In this document: positions 51,473 to 61,228 of the stretch, piece by piece
Layout of the letters: the number at the start of each line of letters is the position of its first letter
Position numbering within the stretch: the first letter of the stretch is position 1
Made by a program: the position numbers and the translations under genes
The notes under the pieces: model-generated
Told to the model about the DNA's origin: nothing
The model's database searches: none
What the model saw: only the letters and a program-made list of their open reading frames with translations
DNA from: Roseibium sp. MMSF_3544
GTDB lineage: Bacteria; Pseudomonadota; Alphaproteobacteria; Rhizobiales; Stappiaceae
DNA length: 64,000 nucleotides
Reading direction: 5' to 3'
Assembly: GCF_030732845.1 (NCBI RefSeq)
Contig: NZ_JASHKA010000014.1
Location: 62,001-126,000, forward strand

Positions 51473-52611
51473 CGATGGCCCTCCATAATCGCTTGCGCGC
51501 TACTTGCAATCATCCACTCTTCCTCGGCGGGCACGATCCATGCCGTAACCTGCGAGGACGAAGCGTGCAGCTTGCTGGCTCCCGACGCATTTGCGTCGAG
51601 GTCGAGATGGACACCGAGCCAGGCCAGACCGTCAAGGATCTTTTTCCGGACAACAGCGTCATTTTCACCGATCCCGCCGGTAAAGGCGACGGCGTCGAGA
51701 CCGCCCATGGCGGCAATCATCGATCCTGCGTGGCGCACTGCCCAATAGCAGAAATGGTCGATCGCAAATCGCGATCTGTCGGTTCCAAGTGCGTGCAGCT
51801 TCCGCATGTCGGATTGTCCACCCAGCCCCAGGAGACCGCTTTCCTTGTTAAGGAGATCCGAAGTGCGGTCAAGGCCATGATCGGCCACCATTTTCAACAC
51901 CACGTTGGCATCAATGGATCCCGAGCGGGTTCCCATGGTCAGACCCTCAAGCGGCGAATAACCCATCGTTGTCGCAACGGACTTGCCGCCCCGGATAGCA
52001 CACAGGCTTGCGCCGTTGCCAAGGTGCAGTGCAAGCAAACGCTCCGGCAAGGCATCACCGGAGAGTTCAGGCTGTTTCCGCACCAGGCTTTCATAGGAGA
52101 TACCGTGAAAGCCGTAACGTTGCAGGCCGCGTTCCAGTTCACTGTCGGGGATCGCATAGCGCCGCGCGAGGTCGGAATTTGTCGCGTGGAATGCCGTATC
52201 GAAACTGACGCATTGCGGCAGATCGGGCGCAAGTTCCAAGACCGCGTTGATCGCGGCGAGATTGTGCGGATTGTGCAGGGGCGCAAGCGGCGCGCAGCGC
52301 TCGATCTCCGTCAGGACATCAGGTGTGACCAGGCACGGAGCGCGAAGACTGAGGCCGCCATGCACAACGCGGTGCGCGGCGGCCATGAGACTTGAGAGGG
52401 AGACACCTGTCTCCCCCAGGGCACGGAAAATTGCGTCAAGTGCCGCGACATGATTTGGAAGCGACATGTCCCGTCTGCGGTCATTCAGGTTCAGACTTGA
52501 AGCGCCGCCGATCTCGACGGCGCTTCCAAATGTCTTTTTCGACAAGTCCGCACCAAACAGTGCGAACTTTATCGAAGAGGATCCTGAATTCAGAACAAGT
52601 ATGTCACCCAT
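51463..52611 (-). CDS. ackA: Acetate kinase
   Basis: 382-residue ASKHA-fold kinase: acetyl phosphate + ADP to acetate + ATP. Motifs: VLNSGSSSIKFALF at the N terminus, AHRVVHGG, DTAFHATN, LHLGNGASLCAI and TGGIGEND. ATG 52611 is where homology begins; the frame to 52683 overlaps xsc and is not used. It stands 19 bases after xsc and overlaps soeA, so it is co-expressed. This is notable because most xsc operons carry pta (to acetyl-CoA) rather than ackA. Confidence 0.93.
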   Translation of the reverse strand: MGDILVLNSGSSSIKFALFGADLSKKTFGSAVEIGGASSLNLNDRRRDMSLPNHVAALDAIFRALGETGVSLSSLMAAAHRVVHGGLSLRAPCLVTPDVLTEIERCAPLAPLHNPHNLAAINAVLELAPDLPQCVSFDTAFHATNSDLARRYAIPDSELERGLQRYGFHGISYESLVRKQPELSGDALPERLLALHLGNGASLCAIRGGKSVATTMGYSPLEGLTMGTRSGSIDANVVLKMVADHGLDRTSDLLNKESGLLGLGGQSDMRKLHALGTDRSRFAIDHFCYWAVRHAGSMIAAMGGLDAVAFTGGIGENDAVVRKKILDGLAWLGVHLDLDANASGASKLHASSSQVTAWIVPAEEEWMIASSAQAIMEGHRWQ

Positions 52612-52630
52612 CGTGTCTTGAACCGGCCGC

Positions 52631-54409
52631 TCAACCGACCGCTTGCGGGCGCATGTCCGATTCCGAGATGCCGGCAACCGCAACAGGTTTCTTCATCGCG
52701 TCGCGACGGAACGGTTCGCCAAGCTCCTGGTTGATCAACGCCTCGATCAGGGTTGTCTTGCCATGCTTCATTTGGTCTTCGACGGCCTGATCGAGCATCT
52801 GGGTCAGCTCGTCCATTGTCCGCGCCTGAACACCCTGCAACCCGCAGGCCTTGGCAATTGCCGCGTAGCTCACCTGTTCATCGAGTTCGGTTCCGACGAA
52901 ATTGTCGTCGTACCACAGGGTCGAATTGCGCTTCTCTGCGCCCCACTGGTAGTTCCGGAAAACCACCATCGTTATGGCCGGCCATTCGCTGCGGCCGATT
53001 GCGGTGAGTTCGGTCACTGCAATCCCGAAGGCACCATCACCTGCGAAACCAACCACAGGCGTGTCCGGGCATCCGATCTTGGCGCCGACAATTGCGGGTA
53101 GTCCGTAACCACACGGTCCGAACAGGCCCGGTGCCAGATACTTGCGGCCTTCCTCGAAGCTCGGATAGGCGTTGCCGATGGCGCAGTTGTTGCCGATATC
53201 GGAGCTGATGATTGCTTCTTTCGGAAGCGCCGCCTGGATGGCGCGCCATGCCTTGCGCGGGCTGAGCCATTCCGGCTTTGCGGCGCGGGCGCGTTCGTTC
53301 CAGGTCGTTCCCGGATCGTCGTCCTCGTGGTCCATGGAGGAAAGCTGCTGTGCCCAGCGGGACTTGGTTTGCGCAATGGTGTGCACACGTTCGTCCCGGC
53401 CGTCGTTGCCGGCGCTTGGGGACAGTTTTTCCAAAAGCGCCTCGGCGACTTTCTTTGCATCGCCGACAATGCCGACCGAGACGGGTTTCGTGAGACCGAT
53501 CCTGTCCGGGTTGATGTCGACCTGAATGATCTTGGCGTCCTTCGGCCAGTAATCGATGCCGTAGCCCGGCAGTGTCGAGAACGGGTTGAGGCGCGTGCCC
53601 AGTGCAAGTACGACATCAGCCTGTGCAATCAGTTCCATGCCGGCTTTCGAACCGTTGTATCCGAGCGGTCCGGCAAACAACCTATGAGAGCCCGGGAAAG
53701 CGTCGTTGTGCTGATAACCGCAGCAGACCGGAGCATCCAGTTTTTCGGCAAGGTCCATGGAGGCCGGAATTGCGCCGCCGATGACAACACCGGCACCGTT
53801 GAGGATCACCGGGAATTTGGCAGTGCTTAGAAGGTCAGCCGCGTCCTGGATTGCTGTCTCTCCACCGGCCGGACGTTCGAAATCAACGATCGCGGGCAGG
53901 TTGATGTCGATGACCTGGGTCCAGAAATCGCGCGGCATGTTGATCTGGGCCGGCGCACTGGCGCGCTTGGCCTGCAGGATCACACGGTTCAGCACTTCGG
54001 CGACGCGCGTCGGATCGCGAACTTCTTCCTGGTAGGCAACCATGTCCTTGAACAGCGCCATCTGTTCGACTTCCTGGAAACCGCCCTGACCAAGGGTCTT
54101 GTTGGCAGCTTGCGGCGTCACCAGAAGAAGCGGCGTGTGGTTCCAGTAGGCGGTCTTTACGGCGGTCACGAAGTTCGTGATGCCGGGCCCGTTTTGCGCG
54201 ATCATCATGCTGACTTTGCCGGTCGAACGGGTGTACCCGTCCGCCATCATGCCGCCTGAACCTTCATGAGCGCAGTCCCAGAAGGTAATGCCTGCTTTTG
54301 GGAACAGATCAGAAATCGGCATGAAGGCGGAGCCGATAATGCCGAACGCGTGTTCAATTCCGTGCGCTTGAAGCACTTTGACAAAAGCTTCCTCGGTCGT
54401 CATTTTCAT
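52631..54409 (-). CDS. xsc: Sulfoacetaldehyde acetyltransferase
   Basis: 592-residue thiamine-diphosphate enzyme: sulfoacetaldehyde + phosphate to acetyl phosphate + sulfite, the key desulfonation step of taurine, isethionate and related C2 sulfonates. It has the Pyr domain with EHAFGIIGSAFMPISDLFP, a central domain, and the PP domain TDP motif GDGAFG with N at about 30 residues. ATG 54409 has GGGAG 9 bases upstream; the frame to 54538 is not protein-like. It heads the operon xsc-ackA-soeABC. Upstream steps (Tpa, TauXY, IseJ) are not in the window. Confidence 0.95.
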   Translation of the reverse strand: MKMTTEEAFVKVLQAHGIEHAFGIIGSAFMPISDLFPKAGITFWDCAHEGSGGMMADGYTRSTGKVSMMIAQNGPGITNFVTAVKTAYWNHTPLLLVTPQAANKTLGQGGFQEVEQMALFKDMVAYQEEVRDPTRVAEVLNRVILQAKRASAPAQINMPRDFWTQVIDINLPAIVDFERPAGGETAIQDAADLLSTAKFPVILNGAGVVIGGAIPASMDLAEKLDAPVCCGYQHNDAFPGSHRLFAGPLGYNGSKAGMELIAQADVVLALGTRLNPFSTLPGYGIDYWPKDAKIIQVDINPDRIGLTKPVSVGIVGDAKKVAEALLEKLSPSAGNDGRDERVHTIAQTKSRWAQQLSSMDHEDDDPGTTWNERARAAKPEWLSPRKAWRAIQAALPKEAIISSDIGNNCAIGNAYPSFEEGRKYLAPGLFGPCGYGLPAIVGAKIGCPDTPVVGFAGDGAFGIAVTELTAIGRSEWPAITMVVFRNYQWGAEKRNSTLWYDDNFVGTELDEQVSYAAIAKACGLQGVQARTMDELTQMLDQAVEDQMKHGKTTLIEALINQELGEPFRRDAMKKPVAVAGISESDMRPQAVG

Positions 54410-54526
54410 GTCGAATACTCCCGTAAATTCAAGGAAATCTCTACTCGCAGATCCTGCGTTGGGGAGAGATTTAACTCGACTTGCCACCGCCTTCTTAGGG
54501 CCAGTTTGCAAAGCTGCATAAAGCCA

Positions 54527-54603
54527 GATTGAGCTCAATCCAGCTTTTTGCTATCATCTGCCCATTGTTAGCGCAGTTTAAAAATTGAGACAACTGGTCT
54601 CAA
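54527..54603 (-). promoter_or_regulatory. Two TTGAG-type palindromes before xsc
   Basis: GATTGAGCTCAATC (54527-54540) is a perfect 14-bp palindrome. TTGAGAC-N5-GTCTCAA (54585-54603) is a perfect interrupted one with 7-bp arms. Both share the TTGAG half-site. They lie 118-194 bases before the xsc start in the 262-base gap that follows the DMGDH-like gene, and are good candidates for the operon's operator. Confidence 0.5.
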
Positions 54604-54671
54604 AAATATTCATTTATGCCTTTTTGGCCCCGGATTCGAGATTCAGTCCCAGAAAAAGCGGTTCCGCAAAA

Positions 54672-57113
54672 TCATACCTTAACGCGTTCCGATTTCGGGT
54701 CGTAGAGAGGCTTCAGCGAGGCCTCCGCTTTCACGCGCACACCGGCGACTTCGATTTCATAAGACGAGGACAAGACTTGGTCCGGCTTTTCGCCCGGGCA
54801 GGGGACGTAGCCGAGGCCAACGGCGCCGCCAAGTGTGTGGCCATAGTTGCCGCTGCTCAGGAAGCCGACGACGTCTCCGTCGCGAAGGATCGGTTCGGCA
54901 TGGTAGAGCAGAGGCTCCGGTTCAGTGAGGCGGAACTGAACCAGTCTCTTGTCGAGCCCGGCTTCGCGTTTGCGCAGAACGGCATCGCGGCCAATGAAAT
55001 CAGGTTTGTCCCGTTTGACGGCAAAGCCGAGGCCTGCCTCAAGCACGTGGTCCTCGCAGGTGATGTCATGTCCGAAGTGCCGGAAGCCCTTTTCGATGCG
55101 GCAGGAATCCATCATGTGCATGCCGCACAGTTTGGCGCCGATCTCTTCGCCGGCGTCATGGAGCGTTTCGAAGACATGGGCCGCCATGTCCGACGACACG
55201 TAAATTTCCCAGCCAAGTTCACCGACATAGGTCACTCGGTGCGCCCGTGCGAGCGCCATGCCGATCTCAATCTCCTGTGCGGTACCGAAGGGATTGACGG
55301 CGTTGGTGAAATCGTTCGGCGAGACTTTCTGCAAAAGCGCGCGTGAGTTTGGGCCCATGACGGCCAGAACCGCTTCGCCCGAAGTCACATCGGTGATCAC
55401 GACCCGGTAGTCGCCGGTATGGCGCCTGAGCCAGGTCTCGTCCGCAAGGCGTGTTGCGGCCGGTGTGACAACAAGATAGGCGGTTTCCGACAGGCGGGTC
55501 ACGGTGACATCGGCTTCGATGCCGCCGCGGTTGTTCAGTAGCTGCGTGTAGACGATCTTTCCTACCGGAACGGAATAGTCGCCACCGGCGACGTAGTTCA
55601 GGAAAGCTTCGGCATCCGGGCCTTCCACGCGGATCTTGCCGAAGGACGACATGTCGTAGATGCCGACATTCTCGCGCACCGCCATATGCTCGCGCGCGGC
55701 GTTTTCGAACCAGTTCTGCCGCTTCCAGGTGTACTGGTATTCGCGTTCCTGGCCTTCATCGGCAAACCAGTTGGCGCGCTCCCACCCGGCAAGCTCGCCG
55801 AAAACCGCTCCGTTGGCCTTCAGGTGTTCGTGAAACGGCGTCCGGCGCACGCCTCTTGCGGTCGCCTTCTGGCGATAGGGAAAGTGGTCGGCATAAAGAA
55901 GGCCGAGCGTTTCCTTGGAACGTTCGAACAGATAGTGCCGGTTGCCCTGGAAGGGTTGCATTCGTGAGATGTCGACATCGCCGAGGTCGAAAGGCTTTTC
56001 GCCTGTGTCCATCCATTCGGACAGCGCCATGCCGGCCCCGCCCGCCGACTGGATGCCGATCGAGTTGAAGCCGGCCGCCACCCAGACATTGTCCATCTCT
56101 GGCGCCAGCCCGAGGTGATACGCGTCGTCCGGCGTAAAGCTTTCCGGTCCGTTGAAGAACGTGTGGATGCCGACCTCCGCCAGAAGCGGCAGCCGGTTGA
56201 CGGCAGCTTCCAGGATCGGTTCGAAGTGGTCGAAGTCCTCCGGCAGCTGATCGAATTCGAAATCGTCCGGAATGCCGTTCATGCCCCAGGGTTTGGCGTT
56301 CGGCTCGAAGGCGCCGAGCAGCATCTTGCCGGCATCCTCCTTGTAGTAGGCGCATTCGTCCGGGACGCGCAGAACCGGCATGTGCGTGAGGCCGGGAACG
56401 CTGTCGGTGACGATGTAGAAATGCTCGCAGGCATGAAGCGGCACGTTGATCCCCGCCATACGGCCAACCTCGTGTCCCCACATGCCGCCGCAGTTCACGA
56501 TGTGATCGCATTCGATGACACCCGAGCCTTCCGCGGACTGCCACTCGACCCCGGTAACGCGCCGCCCGGATTTCTGCAGCCCGGTGACCTTCGTGCGTTC
56601 CAGCACCTTGGCACCGCCCATACGGGCGCCTTTCGCCAGTGCAAGTGCGACGTTTGCAGGGTCGCCCTGACCGTCAAGCGGCAGGTAGACACCGGCAACC
56701 ACACCTTCCGTGTTGAGGTGTTCGTAGCGCGCCTTGACCTCATCGGGTGTGATTTCCTCCACTTCGACACCGAAGGCCCGCGCCATGGAGGCCTGACGGA
56801 AGATCTCCTCCTTGCGTTCTTCCGTCAGTGCGACGGTGATCGAACCGCAACGGCGAAACCCGGTTGCCACTTCCGTTTCCGCTTCCAGTTTGCCGTAGAG
56901 CTCCTGACTGTATTTGGCGAGACGCGTCATGTTCTCTGTCGCGCGCAACTGTGCGATCAGGCCGGCGGCATGCCAGGTGGTGCCCGAGGTCAGTTGCTTG
57001 CGTTCCAGGAGGACAACATCGGTCCAACCCTTTTTTGTCAGGTGATAGGCGACGGAACATCCGACAACGCCTCCGCCGATGATGACGACGCGGGCTTTTG
57101 ATGGAGGTGTCAC
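54672..57113 (-). CDS. DMGDH/GcvT-type FAD oxidoreductase
   Basis: 813-residue two-part enzyme. Residues 1 to about 390 form an FAD-dependent DAO domain (VVIIGGGVVGCSVAYHL) with the TTWHAAGL motif, whose His is the flavin-attachment residue in dimethylglycine dehydrogenase. Residues about 430-813 are a GcvT-like folate-binding half (GELGWEIYVSSD). It oxidatively removes a methyl group from dimethylglycine or sarcosine, giving 5,10-methylene-tetrahydrofolate. Third enzyme gene of the operon; GTG start at 57113. Exact substrate is uncertain because a second paralogue lies at 58761. Confidence 0.87.
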   Translation of the reverse strand: MTPPSKARVVIIGGGVVGCSVAYHLTKKGWTDVVLLERKQLTSGTTWHAAGLIAQLRATENMTRLAKYSQELYGKLEAETEVATGFRRCGSITVALTEERKEEIFRQASMARAFGVEVEEITPDEVKARYEHLNTEGVVAGVYLPLDGQGDPANVALALAKGARMGGAKVLERTKVTGLQKSGRRVTGVEWQSAEGSGVIECDHIVNCGGMWGHEVGRMAGINVPLHACEHFYIVTDSVPGLTHMPVLRVPDECAYYKEDAGKMLLGAFEPNAKPWGMNGIPDDFEFDQLPEDFDHFEPILEAAVNRLPLLAEVGIHTFFNGPESFTPDDAYHLGLAPEMDNVWVAAGFNSIGIQSAGGAGMALSEWMDTGEKPFDLGDVDISRMQPFQGNRHYLFERSKETLGLLYADHFPYRQKATARGVRRTPFHEHLKANGAVFGELAGWERANWFADEGQEREYQYTWKRQNWFENAAREHMAVRENVGIYDMSSFGKIRVEGPDAEAFLNYVAGGDYSVPVGKIVYTQLLNNRGGIEADVTVTRLSETAYLVVTPAATRLADETWLRRHTGDYRVVITDVTSGEAVLAVMGPNSRALLQKVSPNDFTNAVNPFGTAQEIEIGMALARAHRVTYVGELGWEIYVSSDMAAHVFETLHDAGEEIGAKLCGMHMMDSCRIEKGFRHFGHDITCEDHVLEAGLGFAVKRDKPDFIGRDAVLRKREAGLDKRLVQFRLTEPEPLLYHAEPILRDGDVVGFLSSGNYGHTLGGAVGLGYVPCPGEKPDQVLSSSYEIEVAGVRVKAEASLKPLYDPKSERVKV

Positions 57114-57155
57114 TTTAAGCTCTTTCTGTTCTTGATCAGGTGGATAGGGTTGAAA

Positions 57156-58706
57156 TCACGGTCGGGTCAGCTCAGCCAGCGGTTGGGCTGCGCGAAGCGC
57201 GGCTTCGGTTGCCTCGTCGAATGTGTGGCCGTCCGCCGACAGGATCTGGTTTATTTTTTCCTGGGCACTGTCGAGCAGCAGCGGCCGGCCACGCTCTTCC
57301 CATTCTTTCGGGCTCGTGCGATCGGCAAGGTCGGGATAGATGTATTCGCTCTGCATCAGCTGTAGCGTCTGGTCGTGCCCAAGGTAGTGACCGGGGCCGT
57401 CGAGGACGACGGACCGGATGACGTCGATATCGACGAATTCGTCCTTGACCTCGATCCCGCGCACACAGCGCAGAACCTGGCCGAGCATGTCATTGCCGAG
57501 CACCAGCGATTCCTTGCAGAAGCCCAGCAGCGAAGCGTGCATGCCGACGGCCTCGTAGACCATGTTGAGGCCGGACAGTCCTGCCATGACATTACTGATG
57601 CCCTGTTCCCATCCGGCCTGCATGTCGGGAAGCTTGCTGTCGGCGATGCCCGCAGCGGCGCCACCCGGAAGACCGTAGAAGTGATGCATCTGCGCGCAGG
57701 CGGAACTGAGCAGAGCCTGTTCCCCGCTGCCGCCGGACATGGCCCCGGTACGCAGGTCGCTGACAAAGGGCCATGTCCCGAACATCGCCGTATGACCGGG
57801 TTTGATCGCATTGACGTAGACCACCCCTGCAAGACATTCAGCGACCGCCTGAACCACTGCGGTTGCGATCGGCGCAGGGGCGGTTGCCCCGGCTTGGCCG
57901 GCAGACAGAAGCAGCACCGGCATTCCGGCATGAATGCAGGCTTCCATCACTTCGCAGCTCTCTTCCGCAAAGGTGAGCGGCGGGACCACGAAACAGTTGC
58001 TGTTCGAGACGAACGGGCGTTCGCGCCAGGCGTCTTCGCCTCCCGCCATCAGGTGCAAAAGCTCCATCGCCGGAGCCACGTTGGCAGCCTCCGTGAAGGA
58101 CGTGCCGATATGTTTCGTTGTTCCGGCGCAGGCGGCATAGACGGTATTGACGTCGAGATCGCGCGGCGACTCGAATTCACGGCAGACGACAGGGCGCTGG
58201 AAAAAGTGAACATTGTCCAGCTGCTGCACCAGGCGCGCGATGTCGTACATGTCCTGGACATTCGGGTTGCGGTAGTCCCCCGATTTGGGATCCACGATGT
58301 GCACCGCGGCGCCTGCAGTGCCGAAATGCACATTCTTTCCGGACAGATGCAGATCGAATTTCGGATCTCTTGCCTTGAGGGTCATGTCGCGGGCAGCCTT
58401 GGCCAGCATGTCCTCGACCAGTGCGCGCGGAAAGCGGATGCGTCCGTCGTCGCCCTCGATCGCCCCGGCACCTGTCAGAATGGCTCTTCCCGATGGGGGC
58501 GCGGATGCAAATCCGATGACTTCAAGCGCCTGTAGGGCGGCTTCATGAATGCGCTGGACGTCCGCTTCCTTCAGGACCTGGTAGAAGCCTCCGGGCATGC
58601 CCGGCCGAACCGGCCGGACCGCCTCATCCAGCGGCCTTGAACGGGCCGCTGTGCGGGCCGAACGGCCCCCAGCGCGACGGCGTTGTTTCACTTCAGCTCC
58701 GCTCAT
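57156..58706 (-). CDS. MttB-family corrinoid methyltransferase (non-Pyl)
   Basis: 516-residue member of the trimethylamine methyltransferase superfamily. The frame is open throughout with no in-frame TAG, so it lacks pyrrolysine and belongs to the MtgB-like, glycine-betaine-using branch: betaine + Co(I)-corrinoid to dimethylglycine + methyl-corrinoid. The barrel core is recognisable (FGTAGAAVHIVDPKSGDYR, GGSGEQALLSSACAQMHHFYG, GPGHYLGHDQTL). The N terminus is basic (about 35 residues, Arg-rich). GGGAGGAG precedes ATG 58706. No corrinoid carrier protein or MtgA-type partner is in the window. Confidence 0.85.
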   Translation of the reverse strand: MSGAEVKQRRRAGGRSARTAARSRPLDEAVRPVRPGMPGGFYQVLKEADVQRIHEAALQALEVIGFASAPPSGRAILTGAGAIEGDDGRIRFPRALVEDMLAKAARDMTLKARDPKFDLHLSGKNVHFGTAGAAVHIVDPKSGDYRNPNVQDMYDIARLVQQLDNVHFFQRPVVCREFESPRDLDVNTVYAACAGTTKHIGTSFTEAANVAPAMELLHLMAGGEDAWRERPFVSNSNCFVVPPLTFAEESCEVMEACIHAGMPVLLLSAGQAGATAPAPIATAVVQAVAECLAGVVYVNAIKPGHTAMFGTWPFVSDLRTGAMSGGSGEQALLSSACAQMHHFYGLPGGAAAGIADSKLPDMQAGWEQGISNVMAGLSGLNMVYEAVGMHASLLGFCKESLVLGNDMLGQVLRCVRGIEVKDEFVDIDVIRSVVLDGPGHYLGHDQTLQLMQSEYIYPDLADRTSPKEWEERGRPLLLDSAQEKINQILSADGHTFDEATEAALRAAQPLAELTRP

Positions 58707-58760
58707 GCAATCTCCTCCCAAATCATGCCGGCAGGTTTCGCTTGGTATGCATCGATCCCG

Positions 58761-61202
58761 TCAGGCTCGAAGCCGCTCGTTTTCAGGGTCCCACAGCGGC
58801 TGATCCGCCTGCACGACCGCCTTGTGCTTCTGACCGTAGACTTCAAGTTCGAGCTCGGTTCCGGGCTCATCCAGTCCCTTGCGCACCACGCCGAGCGCGA
58901 TGCAGGCGTTCACCCGGTAGCCCCAGTCGCAGGAAGTGATTTCCCCGACGATTTCGCCGTCCTTTAACAGGCTGGACATATACGGCGCATCATGGTCGCC
59001 TGCGTCCACGACGAGGGTAACGAAGCCCTTTGCAGACCCTTGTTGCTTCTCGATCATGAGCGGTTGCTTGCCCGGGAAGTCCTGTGGCTTGTCCAGTTTG
59101 ACGAAGCGGCCGAGCCCGCTCTCGAACAAGGAATAGTCGGTCGAAAGATCGCCCTTCCAGGTCCGGTAGCCTTTCTCGATCCGTAGTGCGTTGAGGGCGA
59201 ACATGCCGAACGGTTTCGCGCCCGCTTCCAGGATCGCCGCATAGATCGCGGGAATGTCGTCTACGGCCGCATGCACTTCCCAGCCCAGTTCACCGGTGAA
59301 GGAGACGCGCACCAGCATGGCGGGCTTTCCTGCGACGGTCGTCTGCTGATGGGTCAGCCAGCCAAGCGACAGATCCGCGTCGGTCAGCCCCTGGAACAAC
59401 TCGCGGGATTTCGGTCCGGCGACGATCAGTGTCGTCATCTCGGTTGTGCGGTCCGTAAGCGTCAGCCCCTCGGGCAGGTCCGACTTCAGCAGATCGCGAT
59501 CATGCCATTGTGCGACGGCGGCCGTGATCAGTGTGAAGTCGTCTTCACCGTGCCGGATAAGGGACATTTCGGTGAGGACGCGCCCGCGGTGGTCCGGGAA
59601 ATATCCGAGGTTCATGCGGCCTGCCTTGGGCAACCCGCCGGCAATCTTCCCGCGCAGCCACTCGGCGGCACCTTCGCCGGTCAGGCTGAAGCGGGAGAAG
59701 CCGCACAAGTCGAGCACGCCAACGCCATCGCGGACGGCTTCGCATTCTTCCTTGATGCGCGGTTGCCACGGACCGGAGCGCGACCAGGTCTGTGTGGCCG
59801 CTTCGGATGTGTCGTCACCTTCCTTGGCGAACCAGTTGGCGCGTTCCCAGCCGTTGAACGCCCCCATCTGTCCGCCGAGCTCGACGATTTTGGCATGATT
59901 TGGCGACAGTTTGCGGTCACGGCCAGCAGGCCAGCTGTGATGCGGGAAGTGCATTGCATATTCATGGCCGTAGACTTCCATGGCCTTGTCGATGCAGTAC
60001 TGCTTGTCCGTGTAGTCGGTGTAGCGGCGCGGATCGACGGCCCACATGTCCCATTCGGTGCAGCCATGCATGATCCACTCGGCCGCGACCTTGCCTGCGC
60101 CGCCGCCCTGGGCGATGCCGAAGGTGAAGGTGTGTGCCTCGAAGGCGTTGGGGACGCCCGGCATCGGGCCGATCATGGGCAGGCCATCCGGCGCATAGGG
60201 AATGGGGCCGTTGATGTTGCGGCTGACACCTTGCGTCCCGAGCAGCGGCACACGTGCCATTGCGTCCTCGATGTACCATTCCAGCCGGTCCAGATCGTCG
60301 GGATAGAGCTGGAAGCTGAAGTCGTCCGGCATCGGGTCGTCGGCTCTGGTCCAGGCGGACTGGCAGTTGCGCTCGTAGGGGCCGAGATTGAAGCCGGTTG
60401 TTTCCTGGCGCAGGTAGTAGGACGTGTCCACGTCCCTGAGCAGCGGCAGCTTGCGTCCGTTCTTCTCGCTCCATTCGGCGACCTCGGGCACCGGTTCGGT
60501 CAGGAAATACTGGTGACTCATGACGGCAAGCGGCACCTTCCTGCCGCCGAACGGCAGGAACCACTCGCCGACGCGTTCCGCATAATAGCCTGCGGCATTG
60601 ACCACGTATTCGCAGCGGATATCGCCTTTTTCCGTGTGCACGATCCATTCGCCGTTCTCGCGGCTGACGCCGGTGGCCGGGGTGAACCGCAGGATCTTGC
60701 CGCCATGCGACCGCGCCCCCTTGGCGAGCGCCTGGGTGACCTGCGCCGGGTCGATATCCCCGTCGAGCGGGTCCCAAAGACCACCCTCAAGATCGTGGAT
60801 TTCCAGGAACGGATAGCGTTCCTGCATCTGCTGCGGCGTGCACATTTCCATGTCCACGCCCATGTGGCGGCCCATACCGGCCACGTACTCGAATTCCCGC
60901 ATGCGCTCTTGCGTGTGTGCAAGTCGGAGCGAGCCGCTGACGTGATAGTTGAGCGGATAGTCGACTTCGTCGGCCAGACCCCGGTAAAGCTCCAGCGAAT
61001 AGCGCTGTATGTTCATCACGCCATAGCTGGCGGAAAAGGTCGGGCAGTTGCCGGCCGCGTGCCAGGTTGACCCGGCGGTGAGCTCGTTCTTTTCCAGGAG
61101 CACGCAGTCAGACCAGCCATTTTTCGCCAGATGATAAAGTGTGGAGACACCAACCACACCACCGCCGATGATGACGACACGCGCTGTTGAGGGAACGGAC
61201 AT
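58761..61202 (-). CDS. Second DMGDH/GcvT-type FAD oxidoreductase
   Basis: 813-residue paralogue of the gene at 54672-57113, with the same architecture: FAD domain (VVIIGGGVVGVSTLYHL, STWHAAGN) and a GcvT-like C-terminal half (GELGWEVHAA). The two differ throughout, so they likely take different substrates, for example dimethylglycine and sarcosine. It is the first enzyme gene after the XRE regulator (26 bases), followed 54 bases on by the MttB-family gene. AAGGAAAG is upstream of ATG 61202. Confidence 0.87.
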   Translation of the reverse strand: MSVPSTARVVIIGGGVVGVSTLYHLAKNGWSDCVLLEKNELTAGSTWHAAGNCPTFSASYGVMNIQRYSLELYRGLADEVDYPLNYHVSGSLRLAHTQERMREFEYVAGMGRHMGVDMEMCTPQQMQERYPFLEIHDLEGGLWDPLDGDIDPAQVTQALAKGARSHGGKILRFTPATGVSRENGEWIVHTEKGDIRCEYVVNAAGYYAERVGEWFLPFGGRKVPLAVMSHQYFLTEPVPEVAEWSEKNGRKLPLLRDVDTSYYLRQETTGFNLGPYERNCQSAWTRADDPMPDDFSFQLYPDDLDRLEWYIEDAMARVPLLGTQGVSRNINGPIPYAPDGLPMIGPMPGVPNAFEAHTFTFGIAQGGGAGKVAAEWIMHGCTEWDMWAVDPRRYTDYTDKQYCIDKAMEVYGHEYAMHFPHHSWPAGRDRKLSPNHAKIVELGGQMGAFNGWERANWFAKEGDDTSEAATQTWSRSGPWQPRIKEECEAVRDGVGVLDLCGFSRFSLTGEGAAEWLRGKIAGGLPKAGRMNLGYFPDHRGRVLTEMSLIRHGEDDFTLITAAVAQWHDRDLLKSDLPEGLTLTDRTTEMTTLIVAGPKSRELFQGLTDADLSLGWLTHQQTTVAGKPAMLVRVSFTGELGWEVHAAVDDIPAIYAAILEAGAKPFGMFALNALRIEKGYRTWKGDLSTDYSLFESGLGRFVKLDKPQDFPGKQPLMIEKQQGSAKGFVTLVVDAGDHDAPYMSSLLKDGEIVGEITSCDWGYRVNACIALGVVRKGLDEPGTELELEVYGQKHKAVVQADQPLWDPENERLRA

Positions 61203-61228
61203 TCTTCGGCTTTCCTTCTTGAAAGGGG

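Noticed and set aside
57156-58706. Pyrrolysine-containing trimethylamine methyltransferase
   Set aside because: There is no in-frame TAG and no pyl genes; the gene fits the non-Pyl branch of the family.
59271-61070. 599-codon open frame antisense to the second DMGDH-like gene
   Set aside because: Same reason: long antisense frames arise from codon bias, and the sense protein is well supported.
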